DNA of 64,000 nucleotides from Parenemella sanctibonifatiensis (lineage in GTDB: Bacteria > Actinomycetota > Actinomycetes > Propionibacteriales > Propionibacteriaceae), in NCBI RefSeq assembly GCF_002250565.1, contig NZ_NMVJ01000001.1, positions 496,001 to 560,000 on the forward strand. The letters are read 5' to 3'. Position numbers and translations under genes: made by a program. Positions 42,927-52,246 of this stretch are shown here, in pieces. A model generated the notes under the pieces. It saw nothing but the letters and a program-made list of their open reading frames with translations, ran no database searches and had not been told where the DNA came from. How positions within the stretch are numbered: position 1 is the stretch's first letter; every line of letters begins with the position of its first letter.

Positions 42927-43862
42927 TCACAGCCCCCTCGCCGGCGCAAGCCGCTGCTCCTGAGATGCGCCGACGGTGGCGCGCGCAGGCCCGCCGAGGG
43001 GCGCTCTGTTCCCACGGACTGAGGGCGGATCGCCGTGGATGCGTTTGTAGCCGGAGGTGACGGTGCGGGTGATCTCCCGCTGCCCGAAGTCGGGCTGCTC
43101 GACCGTGAGCATCGCGTCCAGCGCATCCCGGTAGGGCACGCCTTCCTCGGCGAGGACGCAGCTCGCCCAGAACAGCTTCCGGTTCCGGTCGGTGCGCTCT
43201 CCGCCCAGCCAGTTCGCGAGCTTCTGCGGATCGGTCCGCCCCTGCCCGCGCACCCGAGGCAGGAATCGGCGCGGCGGTCTGGGCGGTTCGAGAAAACGCC
43301 GCAGCCGTCCCGCCTCCAGCGGGTGTGCAGGCTCGGTGCCGAGCCCGGTGATCCGGTAGGGCACCATCTCGCCGTCGATCACCCGCAGCGAGGGTGGGGC
43401 GACGATGTAGCCGCCGTCGCCGCGGAAGTCGATCCCCGCATCCCCGGCCTGCCACGACCGCTGCTCCATCTCGTCGGCGGCTGGGTAGTAGAGGTGCAGG
43501 CCACCCGTGGGCGAGCGCACCAGAAACTCCCACCCGCTCACGAGCCCGGCGCGGTCTGCGCGGTTCAGGGCGTCGTAGCCGTTCGTGCCGTGCACGTCCA
43601 CATCCACCACCGACAGGCCCGAGACTCGGCCGGTGGGTATCCCGATGTTCGCGTGTGGCGAACTACGCCACCACGCCTCCACCTGGCGCAGGTTCGTCGT
43701 CGCATCCCGGAAGCCCCGGCCGTGGCGGATCAGCGGCACCTTGTCGCGCGGCGCGACCGGGAACACCGGCACCCCAGCGACCGCAAGCTCACGGGCCGCG
43801 TGCGGGAGTGGCTGCTCGGTGGCGTTGAGGAAGATCGCCGACAGGTCACGGGCAGCCATCAC
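42927..43862 (-). CDS. Bifunctional DNA primase/polymerase (Prim-Pol domain)
   Basis: 311 residues. The archaeo-eukaryotic-primase-like domain occupies about 20-190: AARELAVAGVPVFPVAPRDKVPL, ANIGIPTGRVSGLSVVDVDVHG with the catalytic Asp-x-Asp, FLVRSPTGGLHLYYPA, and DFRGDGGYIVAPPS. The C-terminal part has the helical element RNRKLFWASCVLAEEGVPYRDALDAML common after Prim-Pol domains. No helicase domain is fused. It should make primers for replication of the excised element. Its ATG overlaps the ArdC stop by 4 bp. Confidence 0.85.
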   Translation of the reverse strand: MMAARDLSAIFLNATEQPLPHAARELAVAGVPVFPVAPRDKVPLIRHGRGFRDATTNLRQVEAWWRSSPHANIGIPTGRVSGLSVVDVDVHGTNGYDALNRADRAGLVSGWEFLVRSPTGGLHLYYPAADEMEQRSWQAGDAGIDFRGDGGYIVAPPSLRVIDGEMVPYRITGLGTEPAHPLEAGRLRRFLEPPRPPRRFLPRVRGQGRTDPQKLANWLGGERTDRNRKLFWASCVLAEEGVPYRDALDAMLTVEQPDFGQREITRTVTSGYKRIHGDPPSVRGNRAPLGGPARATVGASQEQRLAPARGL

Positions 43863-44947
43863 AGCCCCCGCTCTGGTGTCGCGAGCTCAGGCTGAGGCTC
43901 CTCGGGCTCGCGTGTTCGTGACGCGGTGCGGGGGCGCTCGCGCTGCGCCTGCTGCTGGGGTGCGTCTCGGGTGAGGCCGGGCGGGATGCCATTGCTCACC
44001 TGCTCCGTGTCGAGCCGGTCGAGCACATCGAGAGCGGTCTTCCGTATCCGCTCCCCGGCGGCCTGCACCACCTCGACCGGGTTCTTCCCATCCACGGCCG
44101 CCGCCCAGCCCGCGACGTACGGGATCGTATACTCGCTGGTGTCCATCCCGTGAGCGGCGCCGATCATCAGCGCGACGCTATCGGCCTCGACCTCCCCGAT
44201 CCCGCGATGCTGCCGGGCCTCCTGCTGATCAGGGCCGTGCATCAGGACATGGGCGAGCTCGTGGGCGAGGGTCTTCACCTGCGCGGCGTCGTCCATGTTC
44301 GTGCGCACCGCGACCCAGTTCTCGGTGAAGTTCGTGCGCCCGTTCGCGCCGCCGATCATGCCCTCGTGCGGCACCCACAGCAGCTCGAACCCCTCCGCTC
44401 GCACCTGATCGGCCAGGCCGTCACGGAGCCCTGCCGGGGCTTCGCCTTTGAGCAGCTGAGGCTCGGGTCGTGCGGGGATCGGTTCACCGCTGGTCTGGGA
44501 GACATCCCAGACGTACGCCGGTCGCACTCCGACCATCCGGGTGCGCACTGTTTCTCCCGGCTTCGGCTTCTCACCTCGGTTCAGCCGCCGCCACGACATT
44601 GCGTCGGCGAGGTTCGCGGAGGCGAATCTGCCCGTCACTGGTGCGAGAATCTGATACCCAGCCTGGCCTTTCTCGACCTGTCGGCCGAGTTGCTGCCACT
44701 GCTTGTATCCGGCGACCAGGGTGGGGAAAGGTTCAGGCACTCGGCCCTGTTCGAACGCCTCCATATGAGCCGTCCAGATCAGCAGCACATTGTTGAAGCT
44801 CCGTGACCTGAACTTCGCGGCGAACCGGAGCGCATCGGCCCAGTCATCCCCGGTGACGAGCCGCTCGACCGCACCGGTGAGCTTGTCGTGGAACTCGTCG
44901 AGCTTCGCCTCCCGCGCCTGGCGGGCCTCCTCTTGCCTCGTCGCCAT
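43859..44947 (-). CDS. ArdC-like antirestriction protein with zinc metallopeptidase domain
   Basis: 362 residues. The N-terminal ArdC ssDNA-binding domain is visible (FHDKLTGAVERLVTGDDWADALRFAAKFRSRSFNNVLLIW and GYKQWQQLGRQVEKGQAGYQILAPV). The peptidase domain has the zinc motif HELAH (229-233) and the downstream EVEADSVALMIGAAHG. ArdC proteins protect incoming conjugative DNA from restriction. A Gln/Arg-rich tail follows. This is the first gene of the transfer/replication operon running left from here. Confidence 0.82.
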   Translation of the reverse strand: MATRQEEARQAREAKLDEFHDKLTGAVERLVTGDDWADALRFAAKFRSRSFNNVLLIWTAHMEAFEQGRVPEPFPTLVAGYKQWQQLGRQVEKGQAGYQILAPVTGRFASANLADAMSWRRLNRGEKPKPGETVRTRMVGVRPAYVWDVSQTSGEPIPARPEPQLLKGEAPAGLRDGLADQVRAEGFELLWVPHEGMIGGANGRTNFTENWVAVRTNMDDAAQVKTLAHELAHVLMHGPDQQEARQHRGIGEVEADSVALMIGAAHGMDTSEYTIPYVAGWAAAVDGKNPVEVVQAAGERIRKTALDVLDRLDTEQVSNGIPPGLTRDAPQQQAQRERPRTASRTREPEEPQPELATPERGL

Positions 44948-45146
44948 CGTCGGCCTCCTCCCGAGCGGCCAGCCGCACGAGGGGCTGCTGGCCTTGCACC
45001 AGCGAGGTGAGCCAGGAGCTTCCGGCGAGTCAGACGGTCAGCGAACAGCGAAGTCGGTAGGTTGGCCGTCAGGAACGCGGAGGCACCTGACGTAGGACAT
45101 ACCGGCTTACCCACGGGCCGCGCCGGGGAGAAGGAGAAGCCGCCCT

Positions 45147-45196
45147 GACCGGGATTTTCCCGGTCGAACTGTCCCGTTCGCGAAACCGGGAACCTC
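45147..45196 (-). terminator. Hairpins after the AraC-family gene
   Basis: GACCGGGA-TTT-TCCCGGTC (45147-45165) is a perfect stem of 8 bp. A second hairpin, CCCGTTCGCGAAACCGGG, lies next to it, and outer arms GCCCTGAC/GTCAGGGC enclose both. On the minus strand these directly follow the AraC-type stop at 45202. The other 180 bases of the gap to the ArdC start show nothing. Confidence 0.6.
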
Positions 45197-45201
45197 GGAA
45201 G

Positions 45202-46113
45202 TCAGGGCACGTCGGCGACGACCGGCCGCATGTCTCGGTACCGGTTCGGGGTGACCCCGGTATGCGCGGTGAACGCCTCGATCGCGCGTGATCGGCTGCG
45301 CCAGCCGACCCGCTGCCCAGCCGCCGCGACGGTGATGTTCGTCTCCCGTAGGAGTCGCGCCATCTCCTGCACTCGCAGCATCGTCAGATAGGCGGTCGGG
45401 GTCTTACCGAACGCAGCGGTGAACACGCGGGCGAGCTGCTTCGGGGAGAGTTGCGCCAGCTCAGCCAGCTCTGTCAATGTCCACGGGGAGGCGACATCAC
45501 GATGGAGCGCATCGCGCACGAGCATCGCTTCGCGGCGTAACGGTCCCAGCGCTCGCTCATGGGAAGAGACCGGGCGGGAGCGAGCGCGCTGGAATCTGGT
45601 CAGCCGCATCGGGGAGACGCGGACATGCGGGGCGATGACGTCCACGACGGCGAACCAGAGCGACTGTAACCGGGGGAAGCGTTCATGGAAATGCCCCTCG
45701 GCACTGAGTGCGACCATCTCATCGAGCCACGGCAGCATCAGGCCCGCCCGATCCCGGCCCAGATGCAGCACTTGGGCTGGTTCGGAGTAGACCTTCTTGG
45801 CGAAGCCCTGCGCGTCCAGTCGATCGTGCAGGATCGTGGAGTATTGCCAGAAGAACTGATCCAGAGCGAGATCGGTGTCGATGTAGATCGTCGTGACAGT
45901 CAGCTGCCCCTCCGGTTCGGTCCCGCAGAGCACGTTGGGTCCGAGGAGGATCGCGTCGCCGAAGCTGACCGGCTGCTCACCGAACTCGGAGAACACGATC
46001 GCCGTGCCATCGCGCACGACGACGAGTTGCACGCAGTCATATGAGGCAGGCCCGATGGGGCGATGAACGGTGCGGGTGCGGGCAGACAAGGGCGGGGAGA
46101 GTCGTGCGGTCAC
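45202..46113 (-). CDS. AraC-family transcriptional regulator
   Basis: 303 residues. The N-terminal cupin-like sensing domain is about 1-150 (GTAIVFSEFGEQPVSFGDAILLGPNV). The C-terminal double helix-turn-helix is intact: WTLTELAELAQLSPKQLARVFTAAFGKTPTAYLTMLRVQEMARLL and then VAAAGQRVGWRSRSRAIEAFTAHTGVTPNRYR. It may regulate its neighbours, the transfer operon or the copper genes; the effector is unknown. It lies alone between the two blocks. Confidence 0.85.
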   Translation of the reverse strand: MTARLSPPLSARTRTVHRPIGPASYDCVQLVVVRDGTAIVFSEFGEQPVSFGDAILLGPNVLCGTEPEGQLTVTTIYIDTDLALDQFFWQYSTILHDRLDAQGFAKKVYSEPAQVLHLGRDRAGLMLPWLDEMVALSAEGHFHERFPRLQSLWFAVVDVIAPHVRVSPMRLTRFQRARSRPVSSHERALGPLRREAMLVRDALHRDVASPWTLTELAELAQLSPKQLARVFTAAFGKTPTAYLTMLRVQEMARLLRETNITVAAAGQRVGWRSRSRAIEAFTAHTGVTPNRYRDMRPVVADVP

Positions 46114-46175
46114 TCATTGCTGCTGTCTGACTCAGGGATCGACCGCAGCTGGATGCGGATCGTTCGAGAGGCGCC

Positions 46176-46310
46176 TCACGGCGACTCTTGCTGACTGCCG
46201 GCGGATCGGATGGTGAGTGCCCAACGGACAGCCTGGCAGCATCGGCGCACGGTGAGCTCGGCCTCGAAGGATCGGGCTATGGCTGAGGTCATGCGGGTGA
46301 GGAGTCGCAT
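46176..46310 (-). CDS. Possible 44-residue protein downstream of csoR
   Basis: An ATG at 46310 follows AAGGAAGGAAACCG, a strong ribosome site, 13 bp after the csoR stop. The product starts MRLLTRMTSAIARSFEAEL, contains a CC pair (VRRCCQAVRW) and ends AGSQQESP. It is basic and could form an amphipathic helix. It would be the last gene of the copper operon. No homologue is known to me, so it could be chance, but the signal is better than for many real genes here. Confidence 0.45.
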   Translation of the reverse strand: MRLLTRMTSAIARSFEAELTVRRCCQAVRWALTIRSAGSQQESP

Positions 46311-46323
46311 CGGTTTCCTTCCT

Positions 46324-46659
46324 TCAGGTGGACTTGATCAGTCGGGCGATGGCTTGGGATGCCTCATCGATCTTGTGATCGGCTGCGGTCTCACCGTTCC
46401 GGATGGCGCCGGTGACGCAGTGCCTGAGATGGTCATCGAGGAGACCGATCGCGACGTTCTCTAGCGCGGAGGTGATCGCACTTACTTGGGTGAGGATGTC
46501 GATGCAGTAGGCGTCCTCATCGATCATGCGGTGGATGCCGCGGGCTTGTCCCTCGATGCGCCTGAGGCGAGCGAGGTAGCGGGCCTTGTCGCTGATGTAG
46601 CCGCGGTCGGCCGCGCTCTCGGAAGCGTGACCGGAGGGAAGGGACAGGGTGCTCATCAT
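46324..46659 (-). CDS. csoR: CsoR-family copper-sensing repressor
   Basis: 111 residues; AGGAG sits 4 bp before the first and 7 bp before the second of two tandem ATGs. The helical DUF156 fold is evident: YLARLRRIEGQARGIHRMIDEDAYCIDILTQVSAITSALENVAIGLLDDHLRHC. The Cu(I) ligands Cys52, His77 and Cys81 have the same spacing (25 and 4) as Cys36-His61-Cys65 of Mycobacterium CsoR. Copper binding releases it from TACCCC-type palindromes, three of which are in this window. It is cotranscribed last in the copZ-to-copB operon, giving autoregulation. Confidence 0.93.
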   Translation of the reverse strand: MMSTLSLPSGHASESAADRGYISDKARYLARLRRIEGQARGIHRMIDEDAYCIDILTQVSAITSALENVAIGLLDDHLRHCVTGAIRNGETAADHKIDEASQAIARLIKST

Positions 46660-46692
46660 CGGTCTCCTGATGGACGATAGGGACAGTCCGGA

Positions 46693-48882
46693 TCACTCGG
46701 AGCGGTTGAGTAGCCGCCGCGCGCTGGCCGCGGGATCGAGGTTCAGGCGCCGGAGCAACTGCGCGTTGAGTGCGACGACGACGGTCGAAGCCGACATCAG
46801 GATCGCGCCGATGCTCATCGGCAGCACGAACCCGATGGGCGCGAGAATGCCCGCCGCGAGCGGCACGGAGATCAGGTTGTACCCTGCGGCCCACCACAGG
46901 TTTTGCTTCATCTTTCGGTAGCTGGCGCGGGAGAGTTCGAACACCGAGAGCACTGAGCGCGGATCGGAGGAGGCGAGGATGACGCCTGCGGAACCGATGG
47001 CGACGTCGGTGCCTGCGCCGATGGCGATGCCGACGTCGGCCTGGGCCAATGCGGGGGCATCGTTCACGCCGTCGCCGACCATCGCGACCTTGCGGCCCTC
47101 GTCTTGGAGTTCCTTGACTTTCGCGGCCTTGTCCTCGGGGCGCACGCCCGCGAAGACCCGATCAATGCCGAGATCCTTGGCTACGGTGTCGGCGACGGCC
47201 TGCGCGTCGCCGGTGATCATTACGACCTGAGCACCGGCGGAGTGTAGGGCGTCGACGGCGTCGCGGGACTCGGGACGGATCTCATCGGCGAGCCGCAGCG
47301 CGCCGATCACGTCGCCGTCGGCGAGGACGTGGAGGATGATCGCGCCCTCCTCCCGCCACTGGTCGGCCACCGGCAGCTCATCTCGGTTCTGCTGGTCGAG
47401 CAGGTAGGGGCCCCCGACCTCAATGACGGCGCCATCGACGGTGGCCTTGACTCCCACGGCCGGGGACGAGGAGAAGTCCGAGGCTTTCGGCACCTGGATT
47501 TTTTTGGATCTGGCGGCTCCGGTGATGGCGCGGGCCAGCGGGTGTTCGCTGTCGGCTTCGGCCGCCGCAGCCAGGGCGAGCACGTCGTCTTCGTCACGTC
47601 CTTCGATGGGATCGATCGCGGTGACGGTGGGTTCTCCCTTGGTGAGGGTGCCGGTTTTATCGAACAGCACGGCGTCGACGGTGCGCATGGACTCGAGTGC
47701 GAGCCGGTCCTTGATGAGTACCCCGCCTCGGGCGGCGCGCTCGGTCGCGATCGAGACGACCAGCGGGATCGCGAGGCCCAGGGCGTGTGGGCAGGCGATG
47801 ACCAGTACGGTGATGGTGCGCACCACCGCGGCGTCGGGCATTCCCAGCAGCGTCCATGCGAGCGCGGTGATCACTGCGGCTCCCAGGGCGAACCAGAACA
47901 GCCAGGCCGCCGCGGTGTCGGCGATGCGCTGGGCGCGGGAGGAGGAGGCCTGGGCGTCGGTGACGAGCTTCTGGATTCCGGCCAGGGCAGTGTCATCACC
48001 AGTGGCGGTGACCTCGACGCGCAGACCGGAGTCGGTCGCCACGGTGCCGGCGACGACGTTCTCACCGGCCTCGCGGCGCACCGTCTTGGACTCGCCGGTG
48101 ACCATCGACTCGTCCATGCTGGCGCTGCCGTCGACGATCTTGCCGTCGGCCGGTACGGACGCTCCGGGTCGCACGATGACTACATCGCCGACCCGCAGTT
48201 CCGCCGGTGCGACCTTCACAACCTCGTCGCCATCGACCCGCTCCGCCTCGTCGGGCAGGAGTGCTGCGAGGGAATCCAGGGCGGAGGTGGTCTGAGCCAA
48301 CGAGCGCATCTCGATCCAGTGACCCAGCAGCATGATGACCACCAGCAGCGCCAGTTCCCACCAGAAGTTCAGCTCATGGTGCAGGATGTGCAGGCTCGCG
48401 CCCCAGGAAGCGAGGAACGCGACCGTGATCGCCAGGGCGATCAGGAGCATCATGCCGGGCTTGCGGGAGCGGATCTCGCTCAGTCCGCCGGTGAGGAAGG
48501 GCCAGCCGCCCCAGAAGTAGATGGCGGTGCCGAGGATCGGCGAGACCCACCAAACCCACTCCGCGTCGGGCAGGTGGTAGCCGAGGAGGTGGGCGAACAT
48601 GTCGTTGAACCCAACGACCGGGACCGCGAGAACCAGCATGATCCAGAAGAGCCGGCGGAACTGGCCGACGTGATCACCGTGCCCCTCGTGCCCAGAGTGG
48701 CCTCCGTGCCCGCCGTGGTCCGTATGCCCGGCATGGTCGTGACCAGTATGAGTCTCGTGGCCGCCATGCTCGGTATGGGTGCCGTGCCCCTGGTGAGCGT
48801 TGTGCTCGTGGTGCTGTGCGTGGCTGTGGTGGCCGGCGTGTTCATCGACCTCGGCGCCGTGGTGGGCGTGCTTCTCGCTCAT
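46693..48882 (-). CDS. copB: CopB-type copper P1B-ATPase with His-rich N terminus
   Basis: 729 residues. Residues 4-72 hold over 25 histidines (HHSHAQHHEHNAHQGHG and similar) in place of a Cys-type metal domain. The transmembrane site is CPH (IACPHALGLAIPLVVSI), defining the CopB subclass. DKTGTLTKG, the actuator TGESKTVRR, the nucleotide site SEHPLARAI, and [16 protein letters not shown] are present. It exports copper or silver and complements CopA. It lies between the YdhK-type lipoprotein and csoR in the operon. Confidence 0.93.
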   Translation of the reverse strand: MSEKHAHHGAEVDEHAGHHSHAQHHEHNAHQGHGTHTEHGGHETHTGHDHAGHTDHGGHGGHSGHEGHGDHVGQFRRLFWIMLVLAVPVVGFNDMFAHLLGYHLPDAEWVWWVSPILGTAIYFWGGWPFLTGGLSEIRSRKPGMMLLIALAITVAFLASWGASLHILHHELNFWWELALLVVIMLLGHWIEMRSLAQTTSALDSLAALLPDEAERVDGDEVVKVAPAELRVGDVVIVRPGASVPADGKIVDGSASMDESMVTGESKTVRREAGENVVAGTVATDSGLRVEVTATGDDTALAGIQKLVTDAQASSSRAQRIADTAAAWLFWFALGAAVITALAWTLLGMPDAAVVRTITVLVIACPHALGLAIPLVVSIATERAARGGVLIKDRLALESMRTVDAVLFDKTGTLTKGEPTVTAIDPIEGRDEDDVLALAAAAEADSEHPLARAITGAARSKKIQVPKASDFSSSPAVGVKATVDGAVIEVGGPYLLDQQNRDELPVADQWREEGAIILHVLADGDVIGALRLADEIRPESRDAVDALHSAGAQVVMITGDAQAVADTVAKDLGIDRVFAGVRPEDKAAKVKELQDEGRKVAMVGDGVNDAPALAQADVGIAIGAGTDVAIGSAGVILASSDPRSVLSVFELSRASYRKMKQNLWWAAGYNLISVPLAAGILAPIGFVLPMSIGAILMSASTVVVALNAQLLRRLNLDPAASARRLLNRSE

Positions 48883-48927
48883 GTTCGGTCCATTCCTTTT
48901 CGCTCCAGCCCGGATGCTCCTGCGGGG

Positions 48928-49509
48928 TCAGGAGGCGGGCTGTATCTCGCTTTCGACGACCCATTTGTGGTTCGTCATCTCCATGCCGTCGGCTTCGTAG
49001 TCGACGACGTAGACGGTTTCGTCGGTCGAGGACGCGATCGTCGCCGTCGCGCCGTCCATGCCGTCCATGTGATCGGCGGTGACGGTGACCTCGGTGCCAT
49101 CGGCCAGGCGCTCGTCGCCGGGGTTCTCGAGTTCTTCCTGGACGACCCACTTGTGGTCGGTCACCGGTTCACCGCCGCCGACCGGGGTGTAGTCGATCGC
49201 GTAGGTGTAGGTGTCGTAGGCGCCGACGATGGTGGCGGCGGCACCGTTCATGCCGTCCATGTGGTCGGCGGTCAGCGTGACCTTGGTGCCCACGGGGTAC
49301 TCGGGGTCGGCGGCTTCGGTCATGCCCTCGGGCACCGGGCCGCCGTCGGCGGGATGCTCCATCCCGTCGTGGCCGCCATGGCCGCCGTGGGCGTCCTCGC
49401 TCTGAGACGCCGAGGGCTCCGCGGGTTCGTCTGCCGCGGAGCAGCCCGCCAGTGCGAGGCTGCCGCCGAGGAGGCCTGCGGCGATGAGGGTGGTCATGCG
49501 CGTGTTCAA
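48928..49509 (-). CDS. YdhK-family (DUF1541) lipoprotein
   Basis: 193 residues from a TTG; AAGGAG lies seven bases upstream, which favours it over the in-frame ATG at 49497. The lipobox is LAGC (Cys23). A His/Gly-rich linker (HGGHGGHDGMEH) is followed by two DUF1541 repeats, about 72-130 and 135-190, each with GTxVTxTADHMDGM-GA and a TDHKWVV/TNHKWVV strand. It is an extracytoplasmic protein, probably binding copper through the His/Met motifs. Found in copper islands of Gram-positive bacteria. Confidence 0.85.
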   Translation of the reverse strand: MNTRMTTLIAAGLLGGSLALAGCSAADEPAEPSASQSEDAHGGHGGHDGMEHPADGGPVPEGMTEAADPEYPVGTKVTLTADHMDGMNGAAATIVGAYDTYTYAIDYTPVGGGEPVTDHKWVVQEELENPGDERLADGTEVTVTADHMDGMDGATATIASSTDETVYVVDYEADGMEMTNHKWVVESEIQPAS

Positions 49510-49598
49510 CGGAGAACTCCTTGCTCATGGGATGCGGGTGGTTCCGTGCCTTCCACCGGGTGCGGGAGGCACGGAACCCGGGTTGTTCTGGTGGTCTC

Positions 49599-49874
49599 TC
49601 AGGCGGCGTTGGCGTACCGGTCGGGGTCGGCGTCGAACAGCGGGCCGCAGGCGGCGCAGCAGAACCAGTACCGCTGGCCGTTGTGGTCGCGGTAGAGACC
49701 GGCGGCCTCGGCGTCGGCCTTCACGACCGGGGTGCCGGCCATGACCGGGCACTCGGCCATCTCCGCCTCCGGGGTCTTGGCGACCGCCTCAGCGCTCGGT
49801 GCGTGCCCGCCGCAGCAGCCCCCTCCCGAGGTGGCGGAGGTGTCGGTGAGGTTGAGGTTCTCGTGTGCAGTCAT
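49599..49874 (-). CDS. Small YHS-domain metal-binding protein
   Basis: 91 residues from the ATG at 49874 (GAAAGGACC upstream; 11 further codons upstream are unsupported). It begins with a CCGGH cluster (SGGGCCGGHAP) and continues with a YHS domain: AECPVMAGTPVVKADAEAAGLYRDHNGQRYWFCCAACGPLFDADPDRY. Several cysteines and one histidine could bind Cu(I). It is cytoplasmic by lack of a signal peptide, and might pass copper to the pumps either side of it. Confidence 0.8.
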   Translation of the reverse strand: MTAHENLNLTDTSATSGGGCCGGHAPSAEAVAKTPEAEMAECPVMAGTPVVKADAEAAGLYRDHNGQRYWFCCAACGPLFDADPDRYANAA

Positions 49875-49915
49875 CGGATAGGTCCTTTCGTGGTTGGGTG
49901 ATGACAATTGATGGT

Positions 49916-52246
49916 TCAGGCGGCGACCGGCTCGCGAGCCGCCGCCGCTCCGGCCGGTGCCGGAGTGGAGGCGTCGTCCGCGCGGGCCTTGAAGGTGCGC
50001 AGCCGGAGGCTGTTGGAGACGACGAACACGGACGAGAGCGCCATCGCGGCACCGGCGAGCATCGGGTTCAAGAGCCCGAACGCGGCCAGCGGGATCGCGG
50101 CGGTGTTGTAGGCGAAGGCCCAGAACAGGTTCGTCTTGATCGTGCGCAGGGTGCGCCGGGCGAGACGGATCGCGTCGGCTGCTGCGCGCAGGTCACCGCG
50201 GACCAGGGTGATGTCGGCGGCCTCGATCGCGACGTCGGTGCCGGTGCCCATCGCCAGTCCCAGGTCGGCCTGGGCGAGGGCGGGGGCGTCGTTGACGCCG
50301 TCGCCCACCATCGCCACGACCTTGCCCTCGGCTTGGAGGCGGGTGACGACGTCGACCTTGTCCTTGGGCAGGACTTCGGCGATCACCTGCTCGATGCCGA
50401 CCTCGGCGGCGACCTGCTCGGCGACGGTCTGGTTGTCGCCGGTGAGTAGCACCGGGGTCAGTCCGAGTTCCTTGAACTGGGCGATCGCCTGCGCGCTGGT
50501 CGGTTTGATCTGGTCGGAGACCACGAGCACGCCCCTGGCCTGGCCGTCCCAGCCGACCGCGATCGCGGTCTTGCCCTCGGCTTCTGCGGCGCGCTTGGCT
50601 GCCGCGAGGTCGGCGTCGAGGTGCTGGGACCATTCGGCCAGCAGGGTCTCGCGGCCGGCGAGCACGGCGTGCCCGTCGATGACGCCCTGGACGCCCTTGC
50701 CTTCGATGTTCTCGAACGATTCCGGGGTCGGCAGGTCGCCGACCTCGGCGGTCGCGCCGGCGGCGATGGCCTGGGCGATCGGGTGCTCGGAGGCGTCTTC
50801 CAGGCCACCAGCCAGCCGCAGCAGCTCAGCCCGGTCCTGCCCATCGGCGACGATGACGTCGGTGAGGGTCATCTTCCCGGTGGTGACGGTGCCGGTCTTG
50901 TCCAGCACGATGGTGTCGACCTTGCGGGTGGATTCGAGGGTTTCGGGGCCCTTGATGAGCACACCCATCTGCGCACCGCGTCCGGTGCCGACCAGCAGCG
51001 CGGTCGGCGTGGCCAGCCCCAACGCGCACGGGCAGGCGATGATGAGCACCGCGACTGCGGCGGTGAACCCGGCGCTGAGGGGGAACCCGGCGCCGATCCA
51101 CGCGCCCAGGGTGGCGACGGCGATCGCGATCGCGATGGGCACGAACACCCCGGAGACCCGGTCGGCGAGCCGCTGGATCTCGGCCTTGCCGGACTGGGCG
51201 TCCTCGACGAGCTTGGCCATCTGCGCCAGCTGGGTGTCCGACCCGACCCGGGTGGCCTTGACGACCAGGCGACCGCCGGCGTTGACCGTCGCTCCGGTCA
51301 CCGGGTCGCCGGTGCCGACCTCGACGGGCACGGACTCGCCGGTGAGCATGGAGGCATCGATCGCCGAGCTGCCGGAGGTGATGAGGCCGTCGGTGGCGAT
51401 CTTCTCGCCCGGCCGGACCACGAACTCGTCCCCGACCGCCAGCTCATCGATCGGTATGCGCTTCTCCTTGCCGTCGCGCAGGACCGAGACTTCCTTGGCG
51501 CCGAGCTCCAGCAGGGCACGCAGCGCGGCTCCGGCGCGGCGCTTGGACCGCTTCTCGAAGTAGCGGCCGAGCAGGATGAAGGTGATCACCCCGGCGGCGA
51601 CCTCGAGGTAGATGTTGCTGAGCCCATCGGATCGGGAGATCGTCAGCTCGAACGGGTGCACCATGCCGGGCTGTCCCGCGGTGCCGAAGAACAGCGCGAC
51701 GATCGACCACAGCAACGCCGCGGTGGTGCCCACCGAGATCAGCGTGTCCATCGTCGCCGTCCCGTGCTTGAGGTTCATCCATGCGGCCCGGTGGAAGGGC
51801 CAGCCCGCCCACACCACCACCGGCGCGGCGAGCACGAGTGAGGCAAAACCCCAGTAGTCGAACTGCAGGGCGGGGATCATCGCCATCGCGATCACCGGTA
51901 CCGCCAGGACGGCCGAGCCGATGAGGCGCTGCCGCAGGCTGCGCAGCTCGGCATCCTCACGCGACTCGCCCTCGCCGTTACTACCGGACTCGGGAGCTGT
52001 TCCCTTCGGGGTGGGCAGATCGGCGCTGTAGCCGGTCTTCTCCACCTCGGCGATGAGCAGCTGCGGGTCATAGTCCGCAGGGGCGGTGACGCTGGCCTTC
52101 TCGGTCGCATAGTTCACGGACGCGGTGACACCGTCGAGCTTGTTGAGCTTCTTCTCGATCCGGTTCGCGCAGGAGGCGCAGGTCATCCCGCCGATCTGCA
52201 GCTCGACACTGTTCGTGCTGATGATCGGATCACTCGCCGTGGTCAT
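49916..52246 (-). CDS. copA: Copper-exporting P1B-type ATPase (element copy)
   Basis: 776 residues from the ATG at 52246 with AAGGAGGAGACC before it; a longer frame upstream is not needed. The heavy-metal domain has GMTCASC (Cys23, Cys26). [41 protein letters not shown], and [20 protein letters not shown] are all present. By eye it is very similar to the chromosomal copA at 32025 across its length, with a longer, more acidic linker after the metal domain ([17 protein letters not shown]). Its start overlaps the end of the upstream secreted-protein gene by 17 bp. Confidence 0.95.
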   Translation of the reverse strand: MTTASDPIISTNSVELQIGGMTCASCANRIEKKLNKLDGVTASVNYATEKASVTAPADYDPQLLIAEVEKTGYSADLPTPKGTAPESGSNGEGESREDAELRSLRQRLIGSAVLAVPVIAMAMIPALQFDYWGFASLVLAAPVVVWAGWPFHRAAWMNLKHGTATMDTLISVGTTAALLWSIVALFFGTAGQPGMVHPFELTISRSDGLSNIYLEVAAGVITFILLGRYFEKRSKRRAGAALRALLELGAKEVSVLRDGKEKRIPIDELAVGDEFVVRPGEKIATDGLITSGSSAIDASMLTGESVPVEVGTGDPVTGATVNAGGRLVVKATRVGSDTQLAQMAKLVEDAQSGKAEIQRLADRVSGVFVPIAIAIAVATLGAWIGAGFPLSAGFTAAVAVLIIACPCALGLATPTALLVGTGRGAQMGVLIKGPETLESTRKVDTIVLDKTGTVTTGKMTLTDVIVADGQDRAELLRLAGGLEDASEHPIAQAIAAGATAEVGDLPTPESFENIEGKGVQGVIDGHAVLAGRETLLAEWSQHLDADLAAAKRAAEAEGKTAIAVGWDGQARGVLVVSDQIKPTSAQAIAQFKELGLTPVLLTGDNQTVAEQVAAEVGIEQVIAEVLPKDKVDVVTRLQAEGKVVAMVGDGVNDAPALAQADLGLAMGTGTDVAIEAADITLVRGDLRAAADAIRLARRTLRTIKTNLFWAFAYNTAAIPLAAFGLLNPMLAGAAMALSSVFVVSNSLRLRTFKARADDASTPAPAGAAAAREPVAA

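Noticed and set aside
47329-49695. A 788-codon plus-strand frame across the copB and YdhK genes
   Set aside because: Val/Gly/Asp-rich shadow; the minus-strand genes have complete P-type ATPase and lipoprotein signatures.
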